From the NCBI GenBank assembly GCA_021641225.1, contig JAJWXI010000093.1, positions 1 to 6,951 of the forward strand: 6,951 bases of DNA, given 5' to 3'. Numbering within the stretch: the stretch's first letter is position 1; each line of letters starts with the position of its first letter. The notes beneath the pieces were generated by a model. The model was not told the origin of the DNA. It was given only the letters and a program-made list of their open reading frames with translations, and searched no databases. Source of the stretch: Collinsella aerofaciens (GTDB lineage Bacteria > Actinomycetota > Coriobacteriia > Coriobacteriales > Coriobacteriaceae). Positions 1 to 5,572 of the stretch are shown here, in pieces. A program made the position numbers and the translations under genes.

Positions 1-399
1 CGCCCAAAGCTCTACGGCCGCGGCGAGAACGTCCGCGACTGGATACACACCGAGGACCACAGCTCCGCCGTGTGGGACATCCTCACCAAGGGCCGCATGG
101 GGGAGACCTACCTCATCGGAGCCGACGGCGAGAGGGACAACATCACGGTCCTGCGTATGATCCTGGAGGCCATGGGCCGCGACCCCGAGGACTTCGACTG
201 GGTCGCCGACCGCCCCGGCCACGACCGCCGCTACGCCATCGACAGCACGAAGCTCCAGCGCGAGCTCGGCTGGAGGCCGGCGCACACCGACTTCGCCGAG
301 GGCCTGAAGCAGACGATCCACTGGTACGTCGAGAACGAGTCCTGGTGGCGCCCGGCCAAGGAGGCCACCGAGGCCCGCTACCGCGCGCAGGGGCAGTAG
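1..399 (+). CDS. rfbB: dTDP-glucose 4,6-dehydratase, C-terminal part (5' end outside window)
   Basis: The reading frame is open from base 1 to a TAG at 397-399, giving the last 132 residues of a protein that is usually about 330-340 residues long. This cytoplasmic NAD-dependent SDR enzyme converts dTDP-glucose to dTDP-4-keto-6-deoxyglucose, the second step of dTDP-L-rhamnose synthesis. The visible part begins with the family block KLYGRGENVRDWIHTEDH (fragment residues 3-20), which belongs to the substrate-binding half. It continues with GETYLIG (34-40) and DRPGHDRRYAID (70-81), a hallmark of RmlB, then KLQRELGWRP (84-93). The NAD-binding Rossmann region and catalytic YxxxK lie upstream and cannot be checked. 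The next gene, 122 bases downstream on the same strand, encodes the following two pathway steps, which supports the call. Arginine codons include AGG. Any ATG within this stretch is internal, not a start. Confidence 0.93.
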   Translation, partial: RPKLYGRGENVRDWIHTEDHSSAVWDILTKGRMGETYLIGADGERDNITVLRMILEAMGRDPEDFDWVADRPGHDRRYAIDSTKLQRELGWRPAHTDFAEGLKQTIHWYVENESWWRPAKEATEARYRAQGQ

Positions 400-420
400 G
401 CCGCATCCCGGCGAACCGCA

Positions 421-488
421 CCGCGGGGCGCCCGCGCGGGGCCGCAGGGCATGGGGATGATCCTGCGTCCCCGCGCGGGCGCCCCCGG
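421..488 (+). repeat. long GC-rich inverted repeat / hairpin between rfbB and rfbCD
   Basis: Bases 425-441 (GGGGCGCCCGCGCGGGG) are the exact reverse complement of 469-485, giving a perfect 17-bp stem. Inside it, after one C-T mismatch (442/468), CGCAGG at 443-448 pairs with CCTGCG at 462-467 and G449 can wobble with T461, leaving an 11-base loop. Outside it, CCG 421-423 can pair with CGG 486-488 if C424 bulges. The foldback covers most of the 122-base gap between rfbB and rfbCD. There is no T-run after it (GGTTATCC follows), so it is not a textbook intrinsic terminator. It could be an intercistronic mRNA-stabilising or attenuating structure, or a dispersed palindromic repeat. The structure is certain; the role is inference. 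Confidence 0.8.
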
Positions 489-521
489 TTATCCAACCTC
501 TTCGATAGGAGCTTTTCCCAC

Positions 522-1976
522 ATGGCTGACATCGCATTCGAGAAGGACCTCTCCGTCGCCGAGACCGGCATCGAGGGCCTCAAGGTCGTCGACCTGGCCG
601 TCCACGGCGACTCGCGCGGCTGGTTCAAGGAGAACTGGCAGCGCGCCAAGATGACCGCCCTGGGCATCCCGGACCTCCGCGTCGTCCAGAACAACATCTC
701 CTACAACGACAGCCGCGGCGTCACCCGCGGCATCCACGCCGAGCCCTGGGACAAGTTCATCTCGGTGGCCCGCGGCTCGGTCTTCGGCGCCTGGGTCGAC
801 CTGCGCGAGGGCAGCGCCACCTACGGGAAGGTCTACACCTGCACCCTGGACCCGTCCAGGGCCATCTACGTCCCGCGCGGCGTGGGCAACTCCTTCCAGG
901 CCCGGGAGGACGGCACCGCCTACACCTACCTGGTGGACGCCCACTGGTCGCTCGAGCTGAAGAGGACCTACACCTTCGTGAACCTCGCCGACCCGGAGCT
1001 CGCCATCGAGTGGCCGATCCCGCTGGACCAGGCCACCGTCTCCGAGGCCGACCTCAACCACCCTATGCTCAAGGACGTCGTACCCATGGCGCCCAGGCGC
1101 ACCCTCGTCACCGGCTGCAACGGCCAGCTGGGCCGCGCGGTCCGCAAGCTCGCCGAGGAGCGCGGCGTGGCGAAGGACTTCGACTTCTGCGACATCGACA
1201 CCTTCGACATGTCCGACCCGGAGGCCTATTCGCAGTACGACTGGTCGCTCTACGGCGCTGTCATCAACTGCGGCGCCTACACGGCGGTAGATAAGGCGGA
1301 GACCCCCGAGGGCCGCGTGACCGCCTGGAAGGCCAACGCCACGGGGCCGGCGCTTCTCGCCCGCACCTGCGCCGGGCACGGGATCACGCTCGTCCACGTG
1401 TCCTCCGACTACGTCTTCGACGGCACGGCCGAGGTTCACACGGAGGACGAGCCATTCAGCCCGCTGTCCGTCTACGGCCAGACCAAGGCCGCCGGCGACA
1501 TCGCCGTGGCCGGGTGCCCGCGCCACTACATCATGCGCTCCAGCTGGGTCATCGGCGAGGGGCACAACTTCGTCAAGACCATGAAGGGGCTGTCCGACCG
1601 CGTCGCCGACCCCGAGGACGGGCTCGAGCGGGTCACGGTCGTGGACGACCAGCTGGGCCGCCTGACCTTCACGCGCGACATGGCCGAGGCCATCTTCCAC
1701 GTGCTGGGCGCGCACGCCCCCTACGGCACCTACGACTGCACGGGCTCCGGCGCCGTGAAGTCCTGGGCGGACATCGCCCGCGCCGTCTTCGAGGCCGCCA
1801 ACGGCAACGGGGAGAACGTGGTCCCGGCCAGCACCGCCGACTACTACGCGAATGCCGCCGGCCCCGTCGCCCCGCGCCCGGTCCACTCCGCGCTCGACCT
1901 TTCCAGGCTCGAGTCGGTCGGGTTCCACATGCCCGACTGGGAGGAAGAGCTTGGGGAGTACCTCAAGACGCTCTAG
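522..1976 (+). CDS. rfbCD: bifunctional dTDP-4-dehydrorhamnose 3,5-epimerase / dTDP-4-dehydrorhamnose reductase (RmlC-RmlD fusion)
   Basis: This 484-residue protein would perform the last two steps of dTDP-L-rhamnose synthesis in one chain. Residues about 1-185 are an RmlC cupin. They carry DSRGWFKENWQ (30-40), RGIHAEPWDK (69-78) with the expected catalytic His72, a YVPRGVGNSF segment (116-125), Tyr136 in the position of the usual catalytic tyrosine, and IEWPI (162-166). Residues about 192-484 are an RmlD reductase of the extended SDR family. They carry the nucleotide-binding TGCNGQLG (197-204), INCGAYTAVDKAE (248-260), HVSSDYVFDG (292-301), catalytic Y318-xxx-K322 in YGQTK, RSSWVIGEG (339-347) and VVDDQLGRLTFT (373-384). 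The ATG at 522 is chosen because ATAGGAG (505-511) sits 10 bases upstream and the cupin begins there. The frame stays open further upstream only as an out-of-phase reading of rfbB. Separate RmlC and RmlD are more usual; the fused form is known from some actinobacteria. The tail of the RmlC active site reads DAHW where single-domain RmlC commonly has NYY. Confidence 0.93.
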   Translation: MADIAFEKDLSVAETGIEGLKVVDLAVHGDSRGWFKENWQRAKMTALGIPDLRVVQNNISYNDSRGVTRGIHAEPWDKFISVARGSVFGAWVDLREGSATYGKVYTCTLDPSRAIYVPRGVGNSFQAREDGTAYTYLVDAHWSLELKRTYTFVNLADPELAIEWPIPLDQATVSEADLNHPMLKDVVPMAPRRTLVTGCNGQLGRAVRKLAEERGVAKDFDFCDIDTFDMSDPEAYSQYDWSLYGAVINCGAYTAVDKAETPEGRVTAWKANATGPALLARTCAGHGITLVHVSSDYVFDGTAEVHTEDEPFSPLSVYGQTKAAGDIAVAGCPRHYIMRSSWVIGEGHNFVKTMKGLSDRVADPEDGLERVTVVDDQLGRLTFTRDMAEAIFHVLGAHAPYGTYDCTGSGAVKSWADIARAVFEAANGNGENVVPASTADYYANAAGPVAPRPVHSALDLSRLESVGFHMPDWEEELGEYLKTL

Positions 1977-1998
1977 CCGCTATCAACTTTTCGAGAGT

Positions 1999-2028
1999 AA
2001 AAGCCGCCGTTCTTTAACGGCGGCTTTT
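1999..2028. terminator. bidirectional rho-independent terminator between convergent rfbCD and the glycosyltransferase gene
   Basis: AAAAGCCGCCGTT (1999-2011) pairs perfectly with AACGGCGGCTTTT (2016-2028), a 13-bp stem with a 4-base loop (CTTT). The ends are A4 and T4, so a U-tract is formed in either direction. It lies 22 bases after the rfbCD stop and 53 bases beyond the minus-strand glycosyltransferase stop, as expected for a terminator shared by two convergent genes. ATCAAC (1982-1987) and GTTGAT (2032-2037) could add an outer 6-bp helix. Nothing else is evident in the 105-base gap between the two genes. Confidence 0.92.
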
Positions 2029-2081
2029 CTTGTTGATGGCTATCTGCGCAGTGGTGCCAATAGTATTTTGCGGAAGATCTT

Positions 2082-3050
2082 TCACTCGCTTGGCGTGGTG
2101 GCGGACCTGCCGGGCTGGTCATCGTAGGCGTATTTGCTGTACACGTTGACCTCCCACTGCTTTTTTTCGACCTTTGCCACGGAATCGAGGATGAAGCCGG
2201 TCGCAAGGCTCAGACCGCACAGGAACATAAACGACGCGGCGAGCATGGCGGTGGGGAAGCGCGGAACGAGGCCGGTCTGGAAATACTCGACAACGATGGG
2301 CGTGCCCAAGGCGAGGCCGATCACCGCAAGCAGAAGCGCGACGAGGCTGAAGAACTTCAGAGGGCGGTAGTCCTTGAACAGCGTGCCAATCATCGCAACG
2401 ACTTTAATGCCGTCGCTTACGGTATTGAGCTTGGACTCGGAACCTTCCGGACGGTCGCGGTACTCGATGGGCACATCCTTGATGCGCCAGCGGTGGTCGA
2501 CGGCGTGGATCGAGAGCTCGGTTTCGATCTGGAAGCCCTCGGAAAGCACAGGGAAGGTTTTAACGAACGGGCGGCTCATGGCACGGTAGCCGGTCATGAC
2601 ATCATCGAAGCTGTAGCCATAGATCCACTTGATCATGGCACGGACCAGATTGTTGCCAAAGCCGTGGAAGGCACGCTTGTTCTCCTCGGCATAGGTGCCG
2701 TTGGAAAGGCGATCGCCTACGGTCATGTCGGCCGTGCCGCTGAGGATAGGCTCGCAGAGGGCTTTGGCCGCCTCGGCGGGATAGGTGTCGTCTCCGTCGA
2801 CCATCAGGTAGCAATCGGCGTCGATATCACGAAACATCTGGCGGCACACGTTGCCCTTTCCCTGACGGGGCTCAAAGCGGACCGTGGCGCCGTGTTCGGT
2901 GGCGATGCGTGAGGTATCGTCCGACGAGTTGTTGTCATAGACATAGACCGTCGCTTGCGGAAGCTCGCGGTAAAAGTCGTCGATGACTTTGCCGATCGTG
3001 AGGGCTTCGTTGTAGCAGGGGATGATGACGGCGATGGATTCAGAATTCAC
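2082..3050 (-). CDS. family 2 glycosyltransferase with two C-terminal membrane helices (polyprenyl-phosphate glycosyltransferase type)
   Basis: This 322-residue GT-A fold glycosyltransferase starts at a GTG (3050-3048), with AAGGAG 6 bases upstream (plus-strand 3057-3062). The family 2 landmarks are in order: VIIPCYNE (8-15) in the nucleotide-binding strand, DNNSSDDT (39-46), RQGKGN (62-67), the metal-binding DxD as VDGDDTYP (84-91), VGDRLS (111-116), MTGYRAMSR (152-160), GFQIETEL (172-179) and RPEGSESKLNT (200-210). Two hydrophobic stretches at about 233-256 and 267-288 are likely membrane helices, placing the catalytic domain on the cytoplasmic face. The layout resembles GtrB/DPM1-like enzymes that load a sugar onto undecaprenyl phosphate, so that is the likely role; the sugar cannot be read from sequence. 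The gene is divergent from the wzm-wzt exporter, which suggests a shared glycan pathway. No GtrA-like flippase is present in the window. Confidence 0.88.
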   Translation of the reverse strand: MNSESIAVIIPCYNEALTIGKVIDDFYRELPQATVYVYDNNSSDDTSRIATEHGATVRFEPRQGKGNVCRQMFRDIDADCYLMVDGDDTYPAEAAKALCEPILSGTADMTVGDRLSNGTYAEENKRAFHGFGNNLVRAMIKWIYGYSFDDVMTGYRAMSRPFVKTFPVLSEGFQIETELSIHAVDHRWRIKDVPIEYRDRPEGSESKLNTVSDGIKVVAMIGTLFKDYRPLKFFSLVALLLAVIGLALGTPIVVEYFQTGLVPRFPTAMLAASFMFLCGLSLATGFILDSVAKVEKKQWEVNVYSKYAYDDQPGRSATTPSE

Positions 3051-3080
3051 TCAATGCTCCTTATACATTCAATTCTTGAA

Positions 3081-3109
3081 AGTATAGCCGTTTGGGCTTG
3101 GCATCCTAA
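3081..3109 (-). promoter_or_regulatory. candidate sigma-70 type promoter for the glycosyltransferase gene
   Basis: On the minus strand a TATACT -10 element (plus 3081-3086) is preceded by TTAGGA (plus 3104-3109) at a 17-base spacing. The -35 matches TTGACA at only three of six positions. The predicted transcript start is about 25 bases upstream of the GTG, leaving a short leader with the AAGGAG site. The call rests on the good -10, the spacing and the location in a divergent gap. Confidence 0.5.
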
Positions 3110-3165
3110 GATGTGGGTTAGTTCTCCAGTTTTGTTGCGCGAATCGTTTGCATGGCCGTCGGGTC

Positions 3166-3171
3166 TATACT
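3166..3171 (+). promoter_or_regulatory. candidate -10 element for wzm-wzt
   Basis: TATACT at 3166-3171 lies 25 bases before the AAAGGAG ribosome binding site (3196-3202) of wzm. No good -35 is visible at 16-18 bases upstream (ATCGTT at a 17-base spacing), so this may need an activator or use a different sigma factor. The heptamer CTATACT mirrors the minus-strand -10 at 3081-3087. The 160-base gap between the divergent start codons shows no other obvious element. Confidence 0.42.
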
Positions 3172-3210
3172 GTTCGTTTGTCAACGATTACGAGTAAAGG
3201 AGTTGCATCC

Positions 3211-4056
3211 GTGTCGGATCAGACAAAGCAACAAGAAGCTCGCAGTCTGCCTGCGACGTTTGCTAAGAACGAATTTGAGAAGGACGCTTTTATCCTTCGT
3301 CAGCTGGTTACCAAGGATTTTAAGATCAAGTATCGCCGTAGCGTTCTGGGCGTCGCATGGTCGGTGCTCAACCCGCTTCTGATGATGATCGTCATGGCCA
3401 TCGTGTTCTCGACGATTTTTGCCCAGGGCCGCAATGGCTCAATTACGCCCGAGATGTACCCGCTGTACTTGATCGTGGGTAACGTTACCTTTGCCGTCAT
3501 GTCCGAGTCCACGAACCAGGCCCTGACGTCGATCGTGGGTGCTGCCCCGCTGCTCAAGAAGGTTAAAGTGCACCGCTGGGTCTTCCCGGTGCAGAAGGTG
3601 CTTTTCTCACTCGTGAACTTTGGCTTCTCGCTGGTCGCCGTTGCCATCGTTATGCTGTGGTTCCGTGTTATGCCTTCTTGGCACCTGATTTTGCTGCCTG
3701 TCTGCCTACTGCTGCTTATGTGTTTCTGTATGGGCTTGGGCATGATGCTCTCTGCCCTTACGGTTTTCTTCCGCGATGTCATGCATTTGTGGAGCGTTGT
3801 CATCACGGCTTGGACTTACATTACGCCTATTTTCTGGACGACCGACTTTATTGCGCAAATGCCGCATCTCGTGCGTATCTTGATGTATGCGAACCCCATG
3901 TACAACTACCTGCAGTTTATGCGAGATATCTTCCTGTTCCAGACTACGCCCTCGCTTTTGACGTTTGGTATGTGCGTCGCTTGGGCGGTTCTTGCGCTTG
4001 TTATTGGCTACACCGTGTTCCATAAGTCCGAGCGCAAGTTCATCCTCTACATCTAA
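3211..4056 (+). CDS. wzm: ABC-2 type polysaccharide exporter, permease subunit (Wzm/TagG/RgpC family)
   Basis: This 281-residue integral membrane protein is the channel half of an ABC exporter that moves lipid-linked polysaccharide or teichoic-acid-like polymer across the cytoplasmic membrane. Its amphipathic N-terminus leads to the family block DFKIKYRRSVLGVAWSVLNP (36-55). About six hydrophobic segments follow, at roughly 49-70, 84-103, 128-150, 157-185, 194-210 and 248-270. Other family segments are VFFRDVMHLW (185-194) and YANPMYNYLQFMRD (226-239). The GTG at 3211 is chosen because AAAGGAG (3196-3202) lies 8 bases before it. An in-frame TTG at 3148 would add 21 residues but precedes the likely -10 at 3166, so it is unlikely. 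The ATPase gene follows 11 bases after the stop; its ribosome binding site overlaps the TAA. Substrate identity is inferred from the nearby rhamnose genes. Confidence 0.9.
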   Translation: MSDQTKQQEARSLPATFAKNEFEKDAFILRQLVTKDFKIKYRRSVLGVAWSVLNPLLMMIVMAIVFSTIFAQGRNGSITPEMYPLYLIVGNVTFAVMSESTNQALTSIVGAAPLLKKVKVHRWVFPVQKVLFSLVNFGFSLVAVAIVMLWFRVMPSWHLILLPVCLLLLMCFCMGLGMMLSALTVFFRDVMHLWSVVITAWTYITPIFWTTDFIAQMPHLVRILMYANPMYNYLQFMRDIFLFQTTPSLLTFGMCVAWAVLALVIGYTVFHKSERKFILYI

Positions 4057-4067
4057 GGAGTGCTGTG

Positions 4068-4835
4068 ATGACTGAATCTGTTGTTGATTACAGCGAGCAG
4101 CCTCTGGCTGTCGAGGTCGACGACGTCACCATGATCTTTAACATGGCGTCCGAGTCGCTGACCAACCTCAAGGAGTACTTCATTAAGCTTGCCAAGCACG
4201 AGCTGTTCTTTGAGGAGTTTAGGGCGCTTAAGCACATTTCGTTCGATATTCATCGCGGCGAAGTTGTCGGTCTGGTTGGCACCAATGGTTCCGGTAAGTC
4301 TACGATGCTCAAGATTATCGCTGGCGTGCTTGAGCCTAGCGAGGGCAGCGTTAAGGTCCATGGCAACATCGCACCGCTGATTGAGCTCGGCGCCGGCTTT
4401 GATCCTGAGCTGACGGCCCGCGAGAACATCTATCTGAACGGCGCCCTGCTCGGCTATACCAAGGAGTTCATCGACGCCAACTTTGACGGCATTATCGAGT
4501 TCGCTGAGCTTCAGAACTTTGTCGACATGCCGCTTAAGAACTTCTCCTCGGGTATGGTGGCGCGTATTGCCTTTGCAATCGCGACGATTACCGAGCCCGA
4601 TATTCTGATCGTTGACGAGACGCTGTCCGTCGGTGACGTGTTCTTCCAGCAGAAGTGCGAGGACCGTATCCAGCACTTTATCCAGAGCGGCGACGTGACG
4701 GTTCTGTTCGTTTCGCACTCCATGGAGCAGGTTGAGCGCATCTGCCAGCGTGCCGTTTGGATTGAGAAGGGTGACCTTCGCATGGACGGCCCGGTCGATG
4801 AGGTCTGCAAGGCGTACCGCGAACAGTTCAACTAG
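4068..4835 (+). CDS. wzt: ABC polysaccharide exporter, ATP-binding subunit (Wzt/TagH/RgpD family), without C-terminal carbohydrate-binding domain
   Basis: This 255-residue cytoplasmic ATPase would power the permease encoded just upstream. It has Walker A GTNGSGKST (71-79), the Wzt/TagH-specific block IAPLIELGAGFDPELTARENI (101-121, shown here only as a landmark: key residues GAGF 108-111 and REN 118-120), the ABC signature FSSGM (159-163), Walker B ILIVDE (179-184) with Glu184, D-loop SVGD (187-190) and switch His217 in VSHSM. The chain ends soon after the nucleotide-binding domain, so the C-terminal glycan-recognition domain of O9a-type Wzt is absent, as in short TagH/RgpD-like forms. AAGGAG (4055-4060) overlaps the wzm stop and is 7 bases from the ATG at 4068; a GTG at 4065 directly before it would leave only 4 bases and is less likely. 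No terminator separates it from the downstream tRNA gene. Confidence 0.92.
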   Translation: MTESVVDYSEQPLAVEVDDVTMIFNMASESLTNLKEYFIKLAKHELFFEEFRALKHISFDIHRGEVVGLVGTNGSGKSTMLKIIAGVLEPSEGSVKVHGNIAPLIELGAGFDPELTARENIYLNGALLGYTKEFIDANFDGIIEFAELQNFVDMPLKNFSSGMVARIAFAIATITEPDILIVDETLSVGDVFFQQKCEDRIQHFIQSGDVTVLFVSHSMEQVERICQRAVWIEKGDLRMDGPVDEVCKAYREQFN

Positions 4836-4837
4836 GT

Positions 4838-4843
4838 TATAAT
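4838..4843 (+). promoter_or_regulatory. candidate -10 box of the tRNA-Arg gene
   Basis: A perfect TATAAT begins 3 bases after the wzt stop codon and 52 bases before the tRNA. The matching -35 would fall inside the end of wzt; the hexamer at a 17-base spacing (TACCGC) is poor. The tRNA may also be read from the wzm-wzt transcript, since no terminator intervenes. Confidence 0.5.
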
Positions 4844-4889
4844 TACTTGCGCCTGACAGGCTTGCGCGTGCTTGGGCGTGCGGTTATTT

Positions 4890-4966
4890 GCTCCATTAGC
4901 TCAGTTGGATAGAGCAGGGGACTTCTAATCCCAAGGTCGACGGTTCGAATCCGCCATGGAGCACCA
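4890..4966 (+). tRNA. tRNA-Arg (anticodon UCU), CCA encoded
   Basis: The 77-base gene folds as a full cloverleaf. Acceptor GCTCCAT (4890-4896) pairs perfectly with ATGGAGC (4956-4962), followed by discriminator A4963 and encoded CCA (4964-4966). The D stem is GCTC/GAGC (4899-4902, 4912-4915) with a GG-containing loop. The anticodon stem is GGGGA/TCCCA with loop CTTCTAA (4922-4928); U33 precedes anticodon TCT at 4924-4926, reading AGA and AGG. The T arm has loop TTCGAAT (4944-4950). Two stem positions are mismatched: G-A at 27/43 (4917/4933) and A-C at 50/64 (4940/4954). Both may be tolerated, but they are unusual together. Confidence 0.95.
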
Positions 4967-4975
4967 TCGTTTATT

Positions 4976-5008
4976 AAGCCCGGACCGCTTGGTGGTCTGG
5001 GCTTTTTT
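4976..5008 (+). terminator. rho-independent terminator after tRNA-Arg
   Basis: AAGCCCGGACC (4976-4986) pairs with GGTCTGGGCTT (4994-5004), 11 bp with one G-T wobble and a 7-base loop, followed by a six-T run (5003-5008). It starts 10 bases after the CCA end and would end both the tRNA transcript and any read-through from wzm-wzt. The opposite direction lacks a good T-run. Confidence 0.9.
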
Positions 5009-5070
5009 CATCTTGTGTGCTGCTGGAGCCGAGCGCGAGCAAGCCGCTGCTGTTTGTTGGGGTTGGCATT

Positions 5071-5508
5071 TTACTTTTCGAGATACTCCCTCAGCAGCTC
5101 CAACGCGTGAGCGTAGCCTTGCAGGCCCTCGCCAGTGATGGTGGCGAAGCAGGCCAGGCGTGCATAGCTCACCTGGCGGAAGTCCTCGCGTGTCTCTACG
5201 GCGCTGATGTGTACCTCGACGGCAGGGATGGCGACGGCCTTGAGGGCGTCGAGAATCGCGACGCTCGTGTGCGTGTAAGCTGCCGGGTTGATGACGATGC
5301 CGTCGACCTTGCCGTAGGCCTCCTGGATCTTGTCGACGATGCTGCCCTCGTGGTTGGACTGGAAGACCTCGACCTCGTCGAAGCCCTGTGCAGCGCCCGC
5401 TTCCTGGCAAATCTGCACTAAGCGGTCGTAGTTGTCGCTGCCATAGATGCCCGGCTCGCGAATGCCGAGCATGTTGAGGTTGGGGCCGTTGATGACGAGT
5501 GCTTTCAT
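5071..5508 (-). CDS. aroQ: type II 3-dehydroquinate dehydratase
   Basis: This 145-residue cytoplasmic enzyme dehydrates 3-dehydroquinate to 3-dehydroshikimate, step 3 of the shikimate pathway; the length is normal for the dodecameric type II family. It begins MKALVINGPNLNMLG with the family NGPNLN motif (7-12). Expected active-site residues are visible: Arg17, Tyr22 (the catalytic tyrosine position), Asn74 and His80 in INPAAYTHTS (73-82), and His100 in EVHIS (98-102). Arg107 and Arg111 in REDFR lie where the substrate-binding arginine sits. The residue after HIS is Ala103 where Asn is common. The ATG at 5508-5506 is chosen because AAAGGAAG (plus 5514-5521) lies 5 bases upstream and the conserved N-terminus starts there; a longer reading upstream overlaps aroEK in another frame. 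It is the last gene of the minus-strand aromatic cluster, 64 bases after aroEK. Confidence 0.95.
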   Translation of the reverse strand: MKALVINGPNLNMLGIREPGIYGSDNYDRLVQICQEAGAAQGFDEVEVFQSNHEGSIVDKIQEAYGKVDGIVINPAAYTHTSVAILDALKAVAIPAVEVHISAVETREDFRQVSYARLACFATITGEGLQGYAHALELLREYLEK

Positions 5509-5529
5509 GGCTGCTTCCTTTGCGGTTGG

Positions 5530-5570
5530 AAAACCACCACAAAAGTGCCTGTCCCCTTTGTGGTGGTTTT
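5530..5570. repeat. perfect 14-bp inverted repeat with REP-like loop between aroEK and aroQ
   Basis: AAAACCACCACAAA (5530-5543) is the exact reverse complement of TTTGTGGTGGTTTT (5557-5570). The 13-base loop reads, on the minus strand, GGGGACAGGCACT. It fills most of the 64-base gap in the aroEK-aroQ operon and ends 9 bases before the aroQ ribosome binding site. From memory, GGGGACAGGCAC-type cores recur in many bacterial genomes as palindromic intergenic repeats (REP/RAYT-type), and I believe also in Collinsella; this was not checked. It ends in only four T before CC, so it is a weak terminator at most and could attenuate aroQ. Confidence 0.75.
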
Positions 5571-5572
5571 GA

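Noticed and set aside
489..1928. A 479-residue minus-strand open frame opposite rfbCD, and the upstream extension of the rfbCD frame to base 72
   Set aside because: Both arise from the strong GC and third-position bias of this block. The antisense frame shows a biased, low-complexity composition rich in V, G, A and R and no family motif. The upstream extension runs out of phase through rfbB, which has clear family motifs there.
3148..3210. A longer wzm starting at the in-frame TTG at 3148
   Set aside because: This start lies upstream of the likely -10 (3166-3171) and has no ribosome binding site, whereas the GTG at 3211 has AAAGGAG at an 8-base spacing.
4053..4718. Minus-strand frames opposite wzt and wzm as possible genes
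   Set aside because: They lie wholly against genes with complete catalytic or membrane motifs, and show no recognisable motif of their own.
4890..5070. The tRNA 3' end as an attachment site for an integrated element
   Set aside because: No repeat of the tRNA 3' end and no integrase is visible, and the neighbouring genes on the far side are housekeeping aromatic genes. The compositional break is also far away, near 1977-2081.
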